This document shows, piece by piece, positions 47,801 through 58,556 of a stretch of 64,000 bases of DNA (its first letter is position 1; every line of letters begins with the position of its first letter). A model generated the notes under the pieces. It was not told the DNA's origin, ran no database searches, and was given only the letters and a program-made list of their open reading frames with translations. Source of the DNA: Marthasterias glacialis (taxonomy: Eukaryota; Echinodermata; Asteroidea; Forcipulatida; Asteriidae); NCBI GenBank assembly GCA_911728455.2, contig OU452234.1:8405531-8469530 (forward strand), read 5' to 3'. A program made the translations under genes and the position numbers.

Positions 47801-50800
47801 TTTTAGAAATTTGAGGCCTACAACATTGTTTCTCTTTAACCAGTTGCTGCTGGGAATCTTCAATTTTTTCCTGTCCAGCCTGACAGGATTATTTTGTCGG
47901 AATTGCCGAAATCATTTTGCATTAAGAGTAACACTGTCACAAATCCAAGAGAACAAAGATTCTCTTTGTACTAGCACCAGGATTTTTGTTTTCTCTATCA
48001 AGAAAATGTCTAATACATGGACAGTGATTTGGTGAGCTAAGGCCGAGGATTGGTACTAAATCCGGAACCAAGACTGTGTCCCCAGTTCATTCTGACTTAC
48101 CTCCATTGATTGAAAAGACAATGAATGAACAATGGTGGAAGCCTCTCATGTCTCGTAATCCTCTTCTTGGAACAAAACAAAAAAGTTCTGGAATCAGGGA
48201 TTACATAATAACCCCCACATAAAGGGCGAAAATCAGTGAAATATTCAAGACCATCTGTCCTCTGTGAAGGATCTGACAAAGCATTGCACGGTGAGGGCAT
48301 ACTGTGTGCATGCTCCGAAACAAAATGTCCAGGCAACCTTCCTTTCAGTATTCCAATTTTATACAATGGCGTGTTTAAACGTTGCCTGTTTGCCATGGTT
48401 GCTGGCTCAGACAATATTTGCGTACGTACATATACACGACATCCAGTGTCTACTAGTGAAACACACAAAACCAATGTCAATAGATACATGATTTCTTTCC
48501 AAGCCTCTCAGGCACATAAATTTGCAAGATCCAATGATATGCATTTGTACATTGACACAACAATTTATGTTTATAAAACCAAGGATGCCCCAAAAGCAAC
48601 GCCTGAGGAAACTTGAAAATAGGGATGCTTTCCATAAATCAGAGACACTTCTCTTCCTTTGCATGACTGACCGATGAGATTCTGTTGACAACAGAGCTTG
48701 AATATGGTGCGCAAAATTACCCCGCCTCAACACATCACAATGAGGGAGCTTTTGAACAAAAAGATAGATTCAGGCATACTTTATTGACTGTTTCCTACCC
48801 TAATTTATATGGTTCATGATTCAAGTGGCGTAATAAAAACTAACATTTAAAACTTTTTACTTCTTTCTAGAAATGATTCTGATGGTGTTGCATCAGGTCG
48901 GACCAGAAAAAGCTCAGGGAACAAAGGAGTGGGGAGCGAATCCTACCTCGGTACCTTCTGTGGTGTGGAGCTGGGTGAAGGAGGAAAGGTACAAGTATGG
49001 ACTGTTATTGTTAAATCAAAGGATAGAGAGCACTGGGGGAGGGGCTTTGGATAGCATGCCTGAAATTTCATCTTTGAGAGGGCACTTCCATTGGAAAATC
49101 GTTAAGTCTATCAGTCTATGGGAAACTTTTGAAGGGGCACCAAGGCCATGACCAGGGGAACAGAGACCATGGCCTCTGTGGCCTCTGTGTAATTGCAGGT
49201 CTGGGATAGTGACTCACATCTTGTTACATGTAACTTTGCTGGAGTGGAGGTGGAGGTGGAGGAGAGGGTGTTTGCACATCTGTCATTGTAGAACCCAGTG
49301 GTATTGAACTTTGGGAAGGGGGCAGGGATAGTGTCTCTACATTTCTTGGGGTGGGACTGGAATGAGCTGAGATGGGGAAAGTTTTTTCCACATGTTTAAA
49401 CTGTGGGAGGGACAGAGACATTGACTTCTTGCCTACTTCGTCACTTCAGCTAAAATAAAGCTGTCGGAATACTGTCGGCTTTTCTCAATTTCATACGCAA
49501 TTAAAAAAAAAAGTTTAATAAATGTATGAATGGTATATGTAGTCATGTTTGTTGGTTGCAAATAGAAGTGTACATCATAAGTACACACAAGACCGTGTCC
49601 AAATTGACGGCACTGGCAATAGCTATGACCAGATCAATGATAAGGCCTATTTTTTAACACTGCTGCTGAAGTCAATGTCCATACTCACAGCTGAAGTCGT
49701 TTGATTCAGAAACATGGCCTTATCTTTTACAATCCATGAGTCAAAAAGTGCCCTACTAACTAGAGAATTTGAAGAAAGTCTACATAAGATTACTTAAGCT
49801 TTAAGCTCTGTACTTTTAATGGACCATAAACGGTTTTATAAATCAAAATATTCTTCATTTAACAAACTTTATATTGGCCAAACGTTTGTAAGAGTGGTTT
49901 TTGCTTGGAAACCCAACTTAACAGTATACCTGTATACCGCTCCATTAAGCCCCGCCCACTTTGCATGTGCGTCTTATTCACTAACGTGTTTGTCTGACTT
50001 TTGGATGCGCAATCACGTATTTGATTGGTCAATACAGCAAGGGCAGGGCTTAATGGATTGGTCTATTGCATTAGTTAGGGTGAAAAACTAGACTGCTGAT
50101 GGGCTTGGGAGACTACATGTCCAATGCTAAAGCTGCTGAGCTGTGACCAGTGTTTCAGTGGATAGTGTTAACCCTGAAACCACAATCAAGATGACTAAGG
50201 ATAACTTTAACTACAACTTTTCATGGTTCGATATCTCTGTCCCTAATTGTCAATGTTATCTACAGGAAATATCATTTAGCCATCTGTTGATACCAACGAG
50301 GGAGCAAGTTGCATATCGTAGACAGCAAAGTCTAGATATCCTGAGTTCTCCTCATTCTCCAGCAGTCAGAAAGATCCCTGGTCATCCCCTTGGCATACAG
50401 TGGGATAGAGGTAAAAACCCCATCACCACCACCCACCCAAACACCATTCCTTGACCAACTTGGCAAAGGCAATTTAATGGTTATGGCCTCACAAGCGATG
50501 AAAAAGGTCCTGAATGTATACAAATAAAGCTTGGAAACAGTTGTATATTAAGCACAATATATCGCTAAGCACTGACAATTCTTAGTTAGCAGAAATGGGT
50601 TACCAGCCAAAGTGCAATGTAATGTAAGTGCATTGCTCTTGAATGGTTCCTTGCCAATACTTACCTAGCTATTACACTAGCAATTGAAAGTTAAACAATC
50701 TTTTCTGCAAATTGGTTTTGTATGAAACTTTACCATGTATCTTACCAATAAATCAATCGCTTAACATATTCTGAAGTCTTTACTGCCAGATTGAAGACAA

Positions 50801-53800
50801 TTAATTAATGCACTTTGAAGGACAGTGCTTTCCCTAATCTAATTCTCTGTGTACTTATTTATTTATTCCAGGTGACTCTGAGCTATCACTATTAGACCAC
50901 ACATCCAGTCTCCTTTCATACGATCCTATGGAGTTAGATAATCCTGAGTTACATACAGGCAAACATAGAAAGGTCATGACATTTACCTCATATATGGTAA
51001 GTAATGACCCTACTCCTCTAAACGACTCCTCCTGAGGATTACTATGTGTAAAGACTACAATCCTGTTCATATCTCGTTGGGCCTCCCCCCATCCCCTGAT
51101 CAATGTTGGCTCTCATTGCGCAGTCTGCGCTTCAGTTGGTATTACCAACATTGAGTGGGGGAGCAGGAAACGGTGGAGAGTGTTATTATTTCCTGTCACA
51201 GTGTCCCAAGCATTTTGGCCGGGATTGTAGATCATCACATAAGGAGGGTACTTGGTAGCAGCCATAGAGTTAATAAAAGAACTAGTGGGCGTACAAAACC
51301 ATGCGACACAGCCCGACAAGAAGCATTTTTGCCCATTGAGAAAATGGCGCTGACCAATCATATTACACTGGTCACTCATCAGTATACACAGCAAATATTT
51401 TCTAAGTGGACATTCATATGCAATTGACCCATAGTGATTTTGGCCCATGGTGGGTCAGTGGAGTTCTGTGTGTGACATAGCGAGTGCTCCCTCTAGTTCT
51501 TATAACTCTATGGTAGCAGCACAAAACGCTACCATTATTTAGTTCAATGTACACTACTTGACTATTCACACATGGCCTCACATTACACTGCTAAAAGTCG
51601 TATTCTTGAAAGAAGAAGAAATCTTATTTTAAGAAAACTTTGCTTGTGTTACTCCCAGCAGAAACAAATTCTGGGGAGTGACACTTATTTTTTTTCTTAT
51701 TTCAAGAATACCATTTTTAGCAGTGTTAACATATAATGCGCACACGTGTATGGTACTGCCAAAGTAATCTTGGCATTAAGTGCTGCCATCAAGCACCTTC
51801 TTTTGTCGAAGGATAAGTTTTACACTCCATCATTATTGCAGTACATTACAATCCTGCATACCGTGTCAACTGTTTTGTTTTTAATGTACATGTATGTGTA
51901 CTTCGTACCATTATGAACTGCCAACAAGGTGTGCATTAATCAATGTCTACACACACCACACAATGAGATGGGTCCCACAACAAGAAGGTAACAATCACCA
52001 TGAGTGAAATTCTATTTTCTTGACTTTCCTTTGGAGGATTTGCATTTTCTAAAATTTATGAAATTCATTATACATTGAAAAGAATAGATTCAACCTTCAA
52101 AGAAAACCATATATTGTTTTGTGTTATTATTCTGGATTTATTCTGTTCTTTTAATTTGAAGGTATCTGTCCTGGACTACACTAAACCCTCTGAACTGAAG
52201 AAGGACATCAACCAAAAGTTCAAAGAACGTTTCCCAAATATAGACTTGTCTCTTAGCAAGCTTAGAAGGTATGTATTCAAAGTTAAATTTTACTCTTTTG
52301 TCAGCAAACAACAAGTTTGATTATCATACCATATTTCAGAAAATGCTATATTGTTAGTCCAAAACCACAACATGCTAAGTCTCTGTGAATAACTAGAGCT
52401 GCTTAAGCACACAAATTAGCTGAGCTCAGAAAATTGTTGCTGGGTAACCAACCAAAATGCCAAATGATGAAATTTTAATAACTGGTCCCCTGTTTAAATC
52501 TGCTCTGAAAGCCAAAGTGTTAAGCGATGTCTTCAGCTTAGCAGTGTGACTTCATCTGTAGACCTCTATCAGGCTGGGAGGAAAATGTAGTCTGGTTCTT
52601 TTATGTATGTTCCAATTCGTCACAGTTTTCACAAAGTGACATAATGCTAAAAAAAAACATTTTCCTCAAATATAAGTGATGTTAATATTTAGAAGGTGGT
52701 CACTGATACCTTTCTTGCTGCCAAGTCTTGAAACATCTTGGTTGCTTAGCTACAGTAATGTCACTAAGCTAAAATTGGTTGAAACCAGAATTTTTTTTCC
52801 ACGAAGTGACATGTTGTAGACTTGTCCATGTGTTACTGCATGTGACACAACGTGGTTTGTATGTTTTTTCGTTTTCAGGAAGTGACTGAATGGACCATGC
52901 CCCAGCAAGCGCGCATTGTGTGTGTGTTCCATAAAGTGACACCATTTCCTATACTATTACACACGGAATACGTCACTTAGTGAAAACTCGAAAACCATGT
53001 ATATTGAATTTTTTCATTTTCACAAAGTGAAGTTTTTGTATGTAAGTCATTGATAATTGTTCCCCTAAACACTGTTACGTATCCTTTGAGATTTCAGCTT
53101 TCTGACAATGTAAACAACTTTATTTTTGACCAACGTAAATTTGCAATATCTCAATACGTGATTTTACCCTTGTGTGGTCTAATGTGTCACTTCGTGTGTA
53201 TACAGTGTGTATACAGTGAATAGGCAAGGGATGACCTCACTGTGATGCTGGGCTCAATTTACAAGGCACTAAAATTCATCTTAAGATGAGTTGTCAATAT
53301 TGCCAAAGTGATTTGTATTGCGACATCGCACTTTGCTTAGCCCTTAGCTCTTTGTGAAATCGGCCCCAGGTGTATTTTCAGGAATAACAAGGTACTTATA
53401 AAGTCAAATGCTCTGTTTCTCCGGCACTGGTTACTATAATACTAAAAGGTTTTTGTCTGTGTATTTTCCTTTAGCATTAAGAAGGAGATGAGAAAGATAG
53501 CTGTTGATGAGTGCAACATGGAGCTGATCACACTGGCACATGCCTATGTGTACTTTGAGAAACTAGTCCTTTATGGCAAGATAAATAAAGAAAACAGAAA
53601 ACTCTGTGCAGGTGAGATGTGAATGTAGCATTTAACTTGACCTGGGGAAGTACTTGAAGAAGAGACAATAAACCTTGTGTGATTTAAGTATGATTCATAA
53701 ATACCCAAGACAGGTTAGGCATTCCTATTGGTTGAAAGGTGGTCACATGAGGGTCATTCCATGAAGGTGGAACACTAGGGACACCATTACATCGTTACCA

Positions 53801-56346
53801 CCTATGAAGCTTTTTCACCACTTCACTAGTCTGCTTGGTCAATCTTGCTTTACATAGCAATCTTGCTTTACATACAATAACACCAAACAGGAATCGTAAT
53901 TTTTTTTTACTGGATTACTGTGGTGTAAAATAAACGTGATACAGCGGGCTTACCCATCGGCACTTGTGGGGTCCTGACAACAAAAGAACAATGGACCCCA
54001 CAAGGGAATTCTTTAGAAAAGGGACAATAAGTTGAACAATGAAGTACCCCGCAACTGGCCATGTGTAAGGATGTATGCCTGCGCTGATGTAACAGGGACA
54101 CCATGGGTGTGACATTTGGTGTCCCCGTTACATCGTGACATATATCCTTAATTTTCTCAGCCACGTGTATGTTAATAACCATGAAGGAAGTTATTTTTTG
54201 ATGGATTTGGCATCAAGTTTCTGTTGAACATGGTTTATTACTGAAAAATATGTGTTACAAGCATGGTGTTACTGTTACATCGTTACTTGAATTTTTAAGA
54301 ATATTTTAGCAAAAATATCAGGTAAGATGGTGTGGGAAGGATTTGAAAACTTTCTGAAATACTTTCAACACCAAAATGAAAGGTTACGATTGATAAACAT
54401 AAATTGGAATAAACATTTTTTTTAACATAAATTATATTATTGAAAAATGTCACAACATTGTGTCCCACCTTCATTGATTGACCCACGACGTTGTTTACCT
54501 GGAGCAAGTTCGATCAAGGACCAAAGTTAACCATAGTTTGACTAACTCTGATCGAACTCATGCTAGTCAACTATGGTTGGACTAGTCTACTCGACTATTC
54601 GCGACCAGCCTATTGAGGTTGGTCACATTGTTGGTTACCAATAGCCGTTTCATAAGCACCATGCAGAGGGGACCAGTTATCGGTAGAGTGATAACGTTGA
54701 TTTTGCAATTTTCTCATGGTCGCATTGACGTGACATGACTAGAGTCGTTCGCACTTCAACTTCAGTGCGCATACGCTACGTACATCACTAACCAACCACT
54801 AGTTAACCATTTGTCCTTGATTGAACTTGCTCCTGGTATTAAACGGCTATTAAAGACACGGCTGGAGCTGTTTAAGACCGGTTATTTTAGTCTGGTTTCC
54901 TGCTTTGATACTCTAACACTAGAAAACGTATATGAAGAGGTGCGAAACAGACCCATAGTGCAAAGCTGGGCTCCTAAATGTATCTTACAGCAAAAATCAT
55001 TGCAAAGGGAGAAAGGTTTGTTGTGTCGTTCTCTGAGTTTTTTCAACATTTTATTTCTTAACAATAACCAGGCATTTATGAATGGGTGGTGGTTTATACA
55101 AGAGTGGTGACTCGGTCTTAATCGGTCGTTTAAGACCGTACCGATTAAGACCGTATCGCGCCCGTGCTGTAAAGGCCCTTGCCTTTGGCTTGGGCCTTTA
55201 TATCACACAGGCCGCGACACTGATGGTTTTCAATGGCCATTTAAGACCTAGCCACCACTCTTTTATTCCCTTAATAATGTCTGGTATACTGACTATACAT
55301 GTAAGTTCTTCATTTTTTAATTCCTCTGCCAACTAAATGTATGGCACAAACCCCTTTACACCAGGCAGATTTGATGGTCAAGCAGATAGCAGTTAAAAGT
55401 TTGCTAAACCACCATTTATTTAATGAATTCATCTGTCTCAGGTGCGTGTTTGACGTTAGCTGCCAAGTTGAATGACAACAAAGGTGCGGAGTTGCAGAAT
55501 CTCATTAAGGTATGGTTAAATGCGGTAGACCCATTCCATAGATATTTATAATACAGACAGACAGGTTGCACTGGGGTGGAGGGAGGGGTTCTTGAAAATT
55601 CATGTACTCATGTAAAAGTTGAAAATTCAGAATGACCCCCTGAGTATGTAATAATAATAACTTTATTTATTGATGGTAGCCATGTCACCTCTAGGATGCT
55701 TTTCAATGGGCCATCATAAAACGGTGATTAAAATATACACAAAAAAATTGATTTTACATAGCACTTAATCTACGGGCGTGTCAAAAAACTTATTATTTTT
55801 TAAGACAGGTTTTTGAAGTTTTTGAATTATGAGACCCATTTATGTAACACCTTATAAGGGTTTACAAGATGCTGCAGCGCATTTAGCAGCCACTGCCAGA
55901 AACACGGGACAAACCTCTTCTTTAGCGATAAAGTGTAACTGGGTTCTCTTTTACGTGCATTACACAACACACAGGACCTATAGCTTTCTGTACCGTCCGA
56001 AGGACGAAGCAATAATGGTTAAGTGTCTTGCTTAAGGACACAAGTGTCAAGACCAGGACTCGAACCCACGCTCTGCTAATCAGAAACAACAGAGCTTGAG
56101 TTCAGTGTGCTTGACCGCGTGGCCACGACACTCCACAATATCCATGTATCATTCATTTTGTCACTGAGAGAAAATCAGCTGGGTTTTTTCACTCCACTCT
56201 TGCAGGAGATTGAGGATACATTCCGAGAGAATCGCAAGGAGTTTCTTCAGCTAGAGTTCCCCATCTTAGTGGCATTAGAGTTTAGCCTACACCTACCAGA
56301 GAACATTGTTCTTCCTCACTACAGACGAATCTCCCAGATGACATGA
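41463..56346 (+). CDS. CABLES: CABLES (CDK5 and ABL1 enzyme substrate), 10 exons, complete
   Basis: The spliced model is about 544 residues, within the range of vertebrate CABLES1 and CABLES2. The N-terminus carries the family signature [13 protein letters not shown]. The middle has [20 protein letters not shown] and DYDPMEL-type motifs. The C-terminus is the atypical cyclin box, with [50 protein letters not shown] and the family ending LPHYRRISQ. Vertebrate members bridge CDK2, CDK3 or CDK5 to WEE1 or ABL kinases and also stabilise p53-family and p21 proteins; for this gene that is inference from family. All splice sites are GT-AG and in phase. Vertebrates have two paralogues, and this may represent their single ancestor. 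Confidence 0.95.
41888..43400. other. CABLES intron 1, little recognised
   Basis: Contains a G run at about 42019-42029 and ACATGTACATGTACGTA-type simple sequence near 42590. I see no other feature. Confidence 0.5.
43401..43682 (+). CDS. CABLES: CABLES exon 2 (His-rich, possible cassette)
   Basis: Residues 142-236, low-complexity, with a His run [10 protein letters not shown] and Pro/Ser-rich ends. The acceptor TTTGCCTCTCAG is good; the donor AG|GTAGAC is weaker. The length is 282 nt with phase 2 at both ends, so skipping would keep the frame. I see no conserved motif; support comes from position, splice sites and phase. Confidence 0.75.
43683..46359. other. CABLES intron 2, first part
   Basis: Repeated ACATGTACGTACATGTACGT-like motifs lie near 43843. 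A short Cys-rich frame (44744-44800, [18 protein letters not shown]) and an opposite frame ending [20 protein letters not shown] (44374-44658) are unassigned. I recognise nothing else. Confidence 0.4.
46360..46487. repeat. Near-perfect hairpin, about 60-bp arms
   Basis: AAGACTTTTGAGATGATAGC...CCATTGTT pairs with AACAATGG...GCTATCGTCTCAAAAGTCT, leaving a loop of about 10 bp. It is in CABLES intron 2. Confidence 0.95.
47400..47486 (+). CDS. CABLES: CABLES exon 3
   Basis: Residues 236-265, [20 protein letters not shown] then RRSQHGLLR. It aligns with vertebrate IVLISGRRSFCSIFSVLPYRD. The acceptor is TTATCTTCTAG and the donor GTAAGA. It is 87 nt, phase 2 at both ends. Confidence 0.9.
47487..48870. 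other. CABLES intron 3, no feature recognised
   Basis: Two overlapping frames of about 130 codons on opposite strands (48097-48616) carry no recognisable domain and no supporting splice structure. I leave them unannotated. Confidence 0.4.
48871..48988 (+). CDS. CABLES: CABLES exon 4
   Basis: Residues 265-304, [20 protein letters not shown] then [11 protein letters not shown], which parallels vertebrate LEGVELGADGK. The acceptor is TTCTTTCTAG and the donor GTACAA, a weak match. It ends in phase 0. Confidence 0.88.
48989..50265. other. CABLES intron 4, nothing recognised
   Basis: A short GGTGGA-type purine-rich tract lies at 49241-49270. Otherwise I see nothing. Confidence 0.4.
50266..50410 (+). 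CDS. CABLES: CABLES exon 5
   Basis: Residues 305-353. [20 protein letters not shown] corresponds to vertebrate VSYTQFLLPTN...RRNT, followed by a Ser/Pro/His-rich stretch. The acceptor is TTATCTACAG and the donor GTAAAA. It ends in phase 1. Confidence 0.9.
50872..50996 (+). CDS. CABLES: CABLES exon 6
   Basis: Residues 353-394. [20 protein letters not shown] then VMTFTSYM parallels vertebrate DYDPNLLDDPQWPCGKHKRVLTF. The acceptor is TTTATTCCAG and the donor GTAAGT. It ends in phase 0. Confidence 0.93.
50997..52161. other. CABLES intron 6
   Basis: Apart from the small palindromic MITE at 51585-51726, I see no gene or repeat here. Confidence 0.4.
51585..51726. mobile_element. Small palindromic MITE, ACACTGCTAAAA termini
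   Basis: ACACTGCTAAAAGTCGTATT and AATACCATTTTTAGCAGTGT are inverse ends extended by TTGAA / TTCAA. It is 142 bp. Confidence 0.85.
52162..52268 (+). CDS. CABLES: CABLES exon 7 (start of cyclin-like domain)
   Basis: Residues 395-430. [20 protein letters not shown] and [12 protein letters not shown] correspond to vertebrate VIDYVKPSDLKKDMNETF and LTLSKIRSLK. The acceptor is AATTTGAAG and the donor GTATGT. It ends in phase 2. Confidence 0.95.
52388..52560. mobile_element. MITE fragment of the AGCTGCTTAAGCA family
   Basis: TAGAGCTGCTTAAGCACACA and TGGGTAACCAACCAAAATGC recur as in 20048 and 21679. It lies in the intron after CABLES exon 7. Confidence 0.6.
52605..53200. repeat. Cluster of CAAAGTGAC motifs
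   Basis: TTTTCACAAAGTGAC or close variants occur at about 52625, 52800, 52876, 52930 and 53017, and inverted (GTCACTTCGTG) at about 53183. It may be a diverged TIR element with internal repeats. Confidence 0.5.
53250..53369. mobile_element. MITE of the CACAAAGCGCTAAG family (copy 2)
   Basis: It has the same order as 29022-29166: CAATTTACAAGGCACTAAAA, GATGAGTTGTCAATAT, CTTTGCTTAG, CTTTGTGAAATCG. It lies in the intron before CABLES exon 8. Confidence 0.72.
53475..53611 (+). CDS. CABLES: CABLES exon 8 (cyclin box)
   Basis: Residues 430-476. [20 protein letters not shown] then [20 protein letters not shown] is the first helical half of the cyclin box (vertebrate AMAFVYFEKLALKGKLNKQN). The acceptor is TTTTCCTTTAG and the donor GTGAGA. 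It ends in phase 1. Confidence 0.96.
53751..54484. mobile_element. TIR element, GGGTCATTCCATGAAGGTGG ends
   Basis: GGGTCATTCCATGAAGGTGG and CCACCTTCATTGATTGACCC are inverse apart from two changes. Internal GTTACATCGT blocks recur four times. It is 734 bp, non-coding, in the intron after CABLES exon 8. Confidence 0.85.
54497..54837. mobile_element. TIR element, GGAGCAAGTTCGATCAAGGA ends
   Basis: GGAGCAAGTTCGATCAAGGA and TCCTTGATTGAACTTGCTCC are inverse ends extended by AGTTAACCA / TTAACCAT. It is 341 bp, directly adjoining the element at 53751-54484. Confidence 0.87.
55092..55265. repeat. Nested inverted repeat
   Basis: The outer arms AGAGTGGTGACTCGGTCTTA and TAAGACCTAGCCACCACTCT pair. An inner stem AAAGGCCC / GGGCCTTT sits at 55170-55200. 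It lies in the intron before CABLES exon 9. Confidence 0.75.
55442..55509 (+). CDS. CABLES: CABLES exon 9 (cyclin box)
   Basis: Residues 476-498. [20 protein letters not shown] then LIK matches vertebrate GACVLLAAKIGSDL. The acceptor is CTGTCTCAG and the donor GTATGG. It ends in phase 0. Confidence 0.95.
55800..56131 (-). mobile_element. tRNA(Leu/Ser)-like SINE (copy 1)
   Basis: Read on the minus strand, GTGTCGTGGCCACGCGGTCA (A box) and GGGTTCGAGTCCTGG (B box) form a class II tRNA-like head at 56050-56131. The body with GACACTTGTGTCCTTAAGCA and AACCATTATTGCT is shared with 58150-58556. It lies in the last CABLES intron. Confidence 0.85.
56206..56346 (+). CDS. CABLES: CABLES exon 10 (C-terminus and stop)
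   Basis: Residues 499-544 plus [42 protein letters not shown] and the ending ISQMT match the family C-terminus almost position for position. The acceptor is CCACTCTTGCAG. A tRNA-headed SINE ends about 75 bp upstream of it. Confidence 0.96.
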   Translation, partial: EIEDTFRENRKEFLQLEFPILVALEFSLHLPENIVLPHYRRISQMT

Positions 56347-56810
56347 CCCAGGTTCACTGCCCCTCTTGGATCTACAAAGGGTAACACTACTTTTCATCAC
56401 AGATGTAAACAAAGGCATTATATTCTGTTTATTTTAATCAGATTTAATAGACAAAATTATCATCAGAAAACCATGAATAGTTTTTGTCATATCTGTTTAT
56501 TTGCCATTTACAGCGGTGGTTGACTTTGTCATTGAAAAATAATAGCTATCACGTATTTTATTGTCTACACATACAACTGTGCCCATAGACATGATAGATT
56601 ATGGTTTATGACATATATGCGACCAAGATATAAGCTCAGGCATGATGTTTATCAAAGCCTATACCATAGTTAGGTTGGGCATTGTACGCCATTAAAACTT
56701 CCTTTTAAAAGTACAAATATAATGGCTGTAGAATACAACGTATAAAAAGTTTCTCTCCTCTTTTCTTTTAGTTTGATGCTGACATTATATCTAAAGATCA
56801 CTTCATATAT
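56347..56810 (+). other. CABLES 3' flank / probable 3' UTR
   Basis: Follows the CABLES stop codon. No gene is seen. The true polyadenylation site cannot be fixed; an AATAAA at about 59151 and another at about 63195 are candidates for long 3' UTRs. Confidence 0.4.
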
Positions 56811-57108
56811 ATTGTAACACACCTCTCCCTGGTTCTTTATCCTGATTGGCTGAAACACGGTTGCGTGGGGTGTACTAATATAGCCTAGTGCATGAAATCT
56901 GCACCACGCGCACCGCACGCGCTTCATTTGGGGGAAATAGTTTGCAAAGCGGTAAATAGTTTCAAAAACCCCAAAACTATTGACTGGTAAACAGCGCCCT
57001 CAAGAGAACGAAAATGGCAGCGTCTGCGGATTGAGAAGAATCTCCGGCCAAAAAAAACGTGATTTACTCTTCTAACCGACATTTTGGACTGAGGTGTGTT
57101 ATAAAACA
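56811..57108. mobile_element. TIR element B with AACACACCTC / GAGGTGTGTT ends
   Basis: TAACACACCTCTCC at the left is the inverse of GAGGTGTGTTATAA at the right. The inner GATTGGCTGAA block is placed as in element A at 29691-30027. Confidence 0.6.
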
Positions 57109-57295
57109 CATATGGACTGGTATTATTCGGGCAATAGTGCACGTCTATGCACCCCTCGGGCCTGTGAGTGACCAGGAGAGGGTCCTATTTCCCTTGGCCT
57201 TCGGCAGCGGGAAATAGGACCCTCTCCTGGTCACTCATAGGCCCTCGGGTTGCATAGACGTGCACTATTTCACTCATTGCCAGTCCATATGTGTA
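57106..57295. repeat. Long hairpin, about 88-bp arms
   Basis: ACACATATGGACTGG...GGTCCTATTTCCC pairs with GGGAAATAGGACC...CCAGTCCATATGTGT around a 14-bp loop. It abuts element B, in the same arrangement as the hairpin at 30028-30191. Confidence 0.93.
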
Positions 57296-57350
57296 TAATA
57301 GTAATAATAATACCGGAGTCTTATATAACGCACGTTATCTACCAACAATC
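57296..57350. mobile_element. Truncated SINE tail
   Basis: GTAATAATAATACC...GAGTCTTATATAACGCACG resembles the tail of the SINE at 58150-58556. Nothing of the head remains. Confidence 0.45.
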
Positions 57351-57584
57351 AGCAGTTATCAATTTAAGGTACGGTAGCTGGTATGAATGTAAAATCAACA
57401 TAATGCAAAGCATAAAGCCGAACACCAACCCAAGTATTACCATTTATGGTGCTGTTAGTTTTCAAAGCTCACAGTCTGGTTCTTGAAAACATGCATAAAT
57501 AGTTAATTATGAGTAAGAGATGATTTTTACCGTCTTTTTTTCAACAGTGTGAGGCCCTGGTCTTCACTGCATGGTAATGACTTT

Positions 57585-57620
57585 GGTGGCTGGCTGTGTT
57601 AATGAACACAGCCAGCCACC
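57585..57620. repeat. Perfect hairpin, 16-bp arms, 4-bp loop
   Basis: GGTGGCTGGCTGTGTT and AACACAGCCAGCCACC pair perfectly around AATG. Confidence 0.95.
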
Positions 57621-58149
57621 TGCAACTTGAACAAATATTTTAGCACTTTCCAATTTGACAAAGAGCAGACTTTTTGCTTTCCTCAGCACTGAATTATAAT
57701 CTCAAATATTCGGGCCCAAAATAGGTGATCTCGATATTTTAATCATCTAAAGAATATTAATATACTTGGTTATGAAGAGTAAAGCATTCAATGATATGTA
57801 AATTTGGTGATTTATGGTTATGCATGATCAGTAAAATTCAATTGTACTTGTATAATATAAGATTATAATAACAATCATTCAGTGTGCAATATGTAAAGAA
57901 ACTAACCTAGACTCAACAGGATGGTCCAGTAATGATTTTTTGGGAAGAAGTTATTCATTCCACTCATCAAGGTGCATCATAAATACTACTTTATTTAACC
58001 AAAAATGTATGAGGCTGAAACCAGTCAATTTCCCTAGTGATCTGTTGCTATGACAGTTGTCTCACAATAGTACTCCGTACTAATGACGTTACTTTAGCTC
58101 AGACCCAGACTTTATACCCAGACGTCAGACAAACTTTCTACCATTCATG

Positions 58150-58556
58150 CGATAATACGCAGTTCTTATATAGTAATACGCACTTCTTATATAGCGCTTT
58201 ATCACACCCGATGGGCGTCTCAAAGCGCTCAGTATTTTTTCCTGCAAGGTATGATGAGTTACGTTTTTGAAGTATGAGACCTGTTCCATAATACATAGCA
58301 CCATGTAATGGTTTACAAGGTGCTGTGGCGCAATCTGCAGCCGATCAAACCAGGAACACTGGGGCGGACCCCTTCTCTTTGCGATAAGTGCACTGGGTTC
58401 TTTTACGTGCATTACACAACACATGGGACGCAGCAATAATGGTTAAGTGTCTTGCTTAAGGACACAAGTGTCACGACTGGGACTCGAACCCACACTCTGC
58501 TGATCAGAAACACCAGAGCTTGAGTCCGATGTTCTTATCCACTCGGCCACGACACA
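58150..58556 (-). mobile_element. tRNA(Leu/Ser)-like SINE (copy 2)
   Basis: The minus-strand head GTGTCGTGGCCGAGTGGATA with B box GGGTTCGAGTCCC (58479-58491) is better preserved than copy 1. The body is collinear with 55800-56131. The tail has two repeats of ATAAGAAGTGCGTATTA type next to GCGCTATATAAG. Confidence 0.87.

Noticed and set aside
48097-48616. Two overlapping frames of about 130 codons in CABLES intron 3
   Set aside because: They overlap on opposite strands, have no recognised domain, and no phase-compatible splice sites link them to CABLES.
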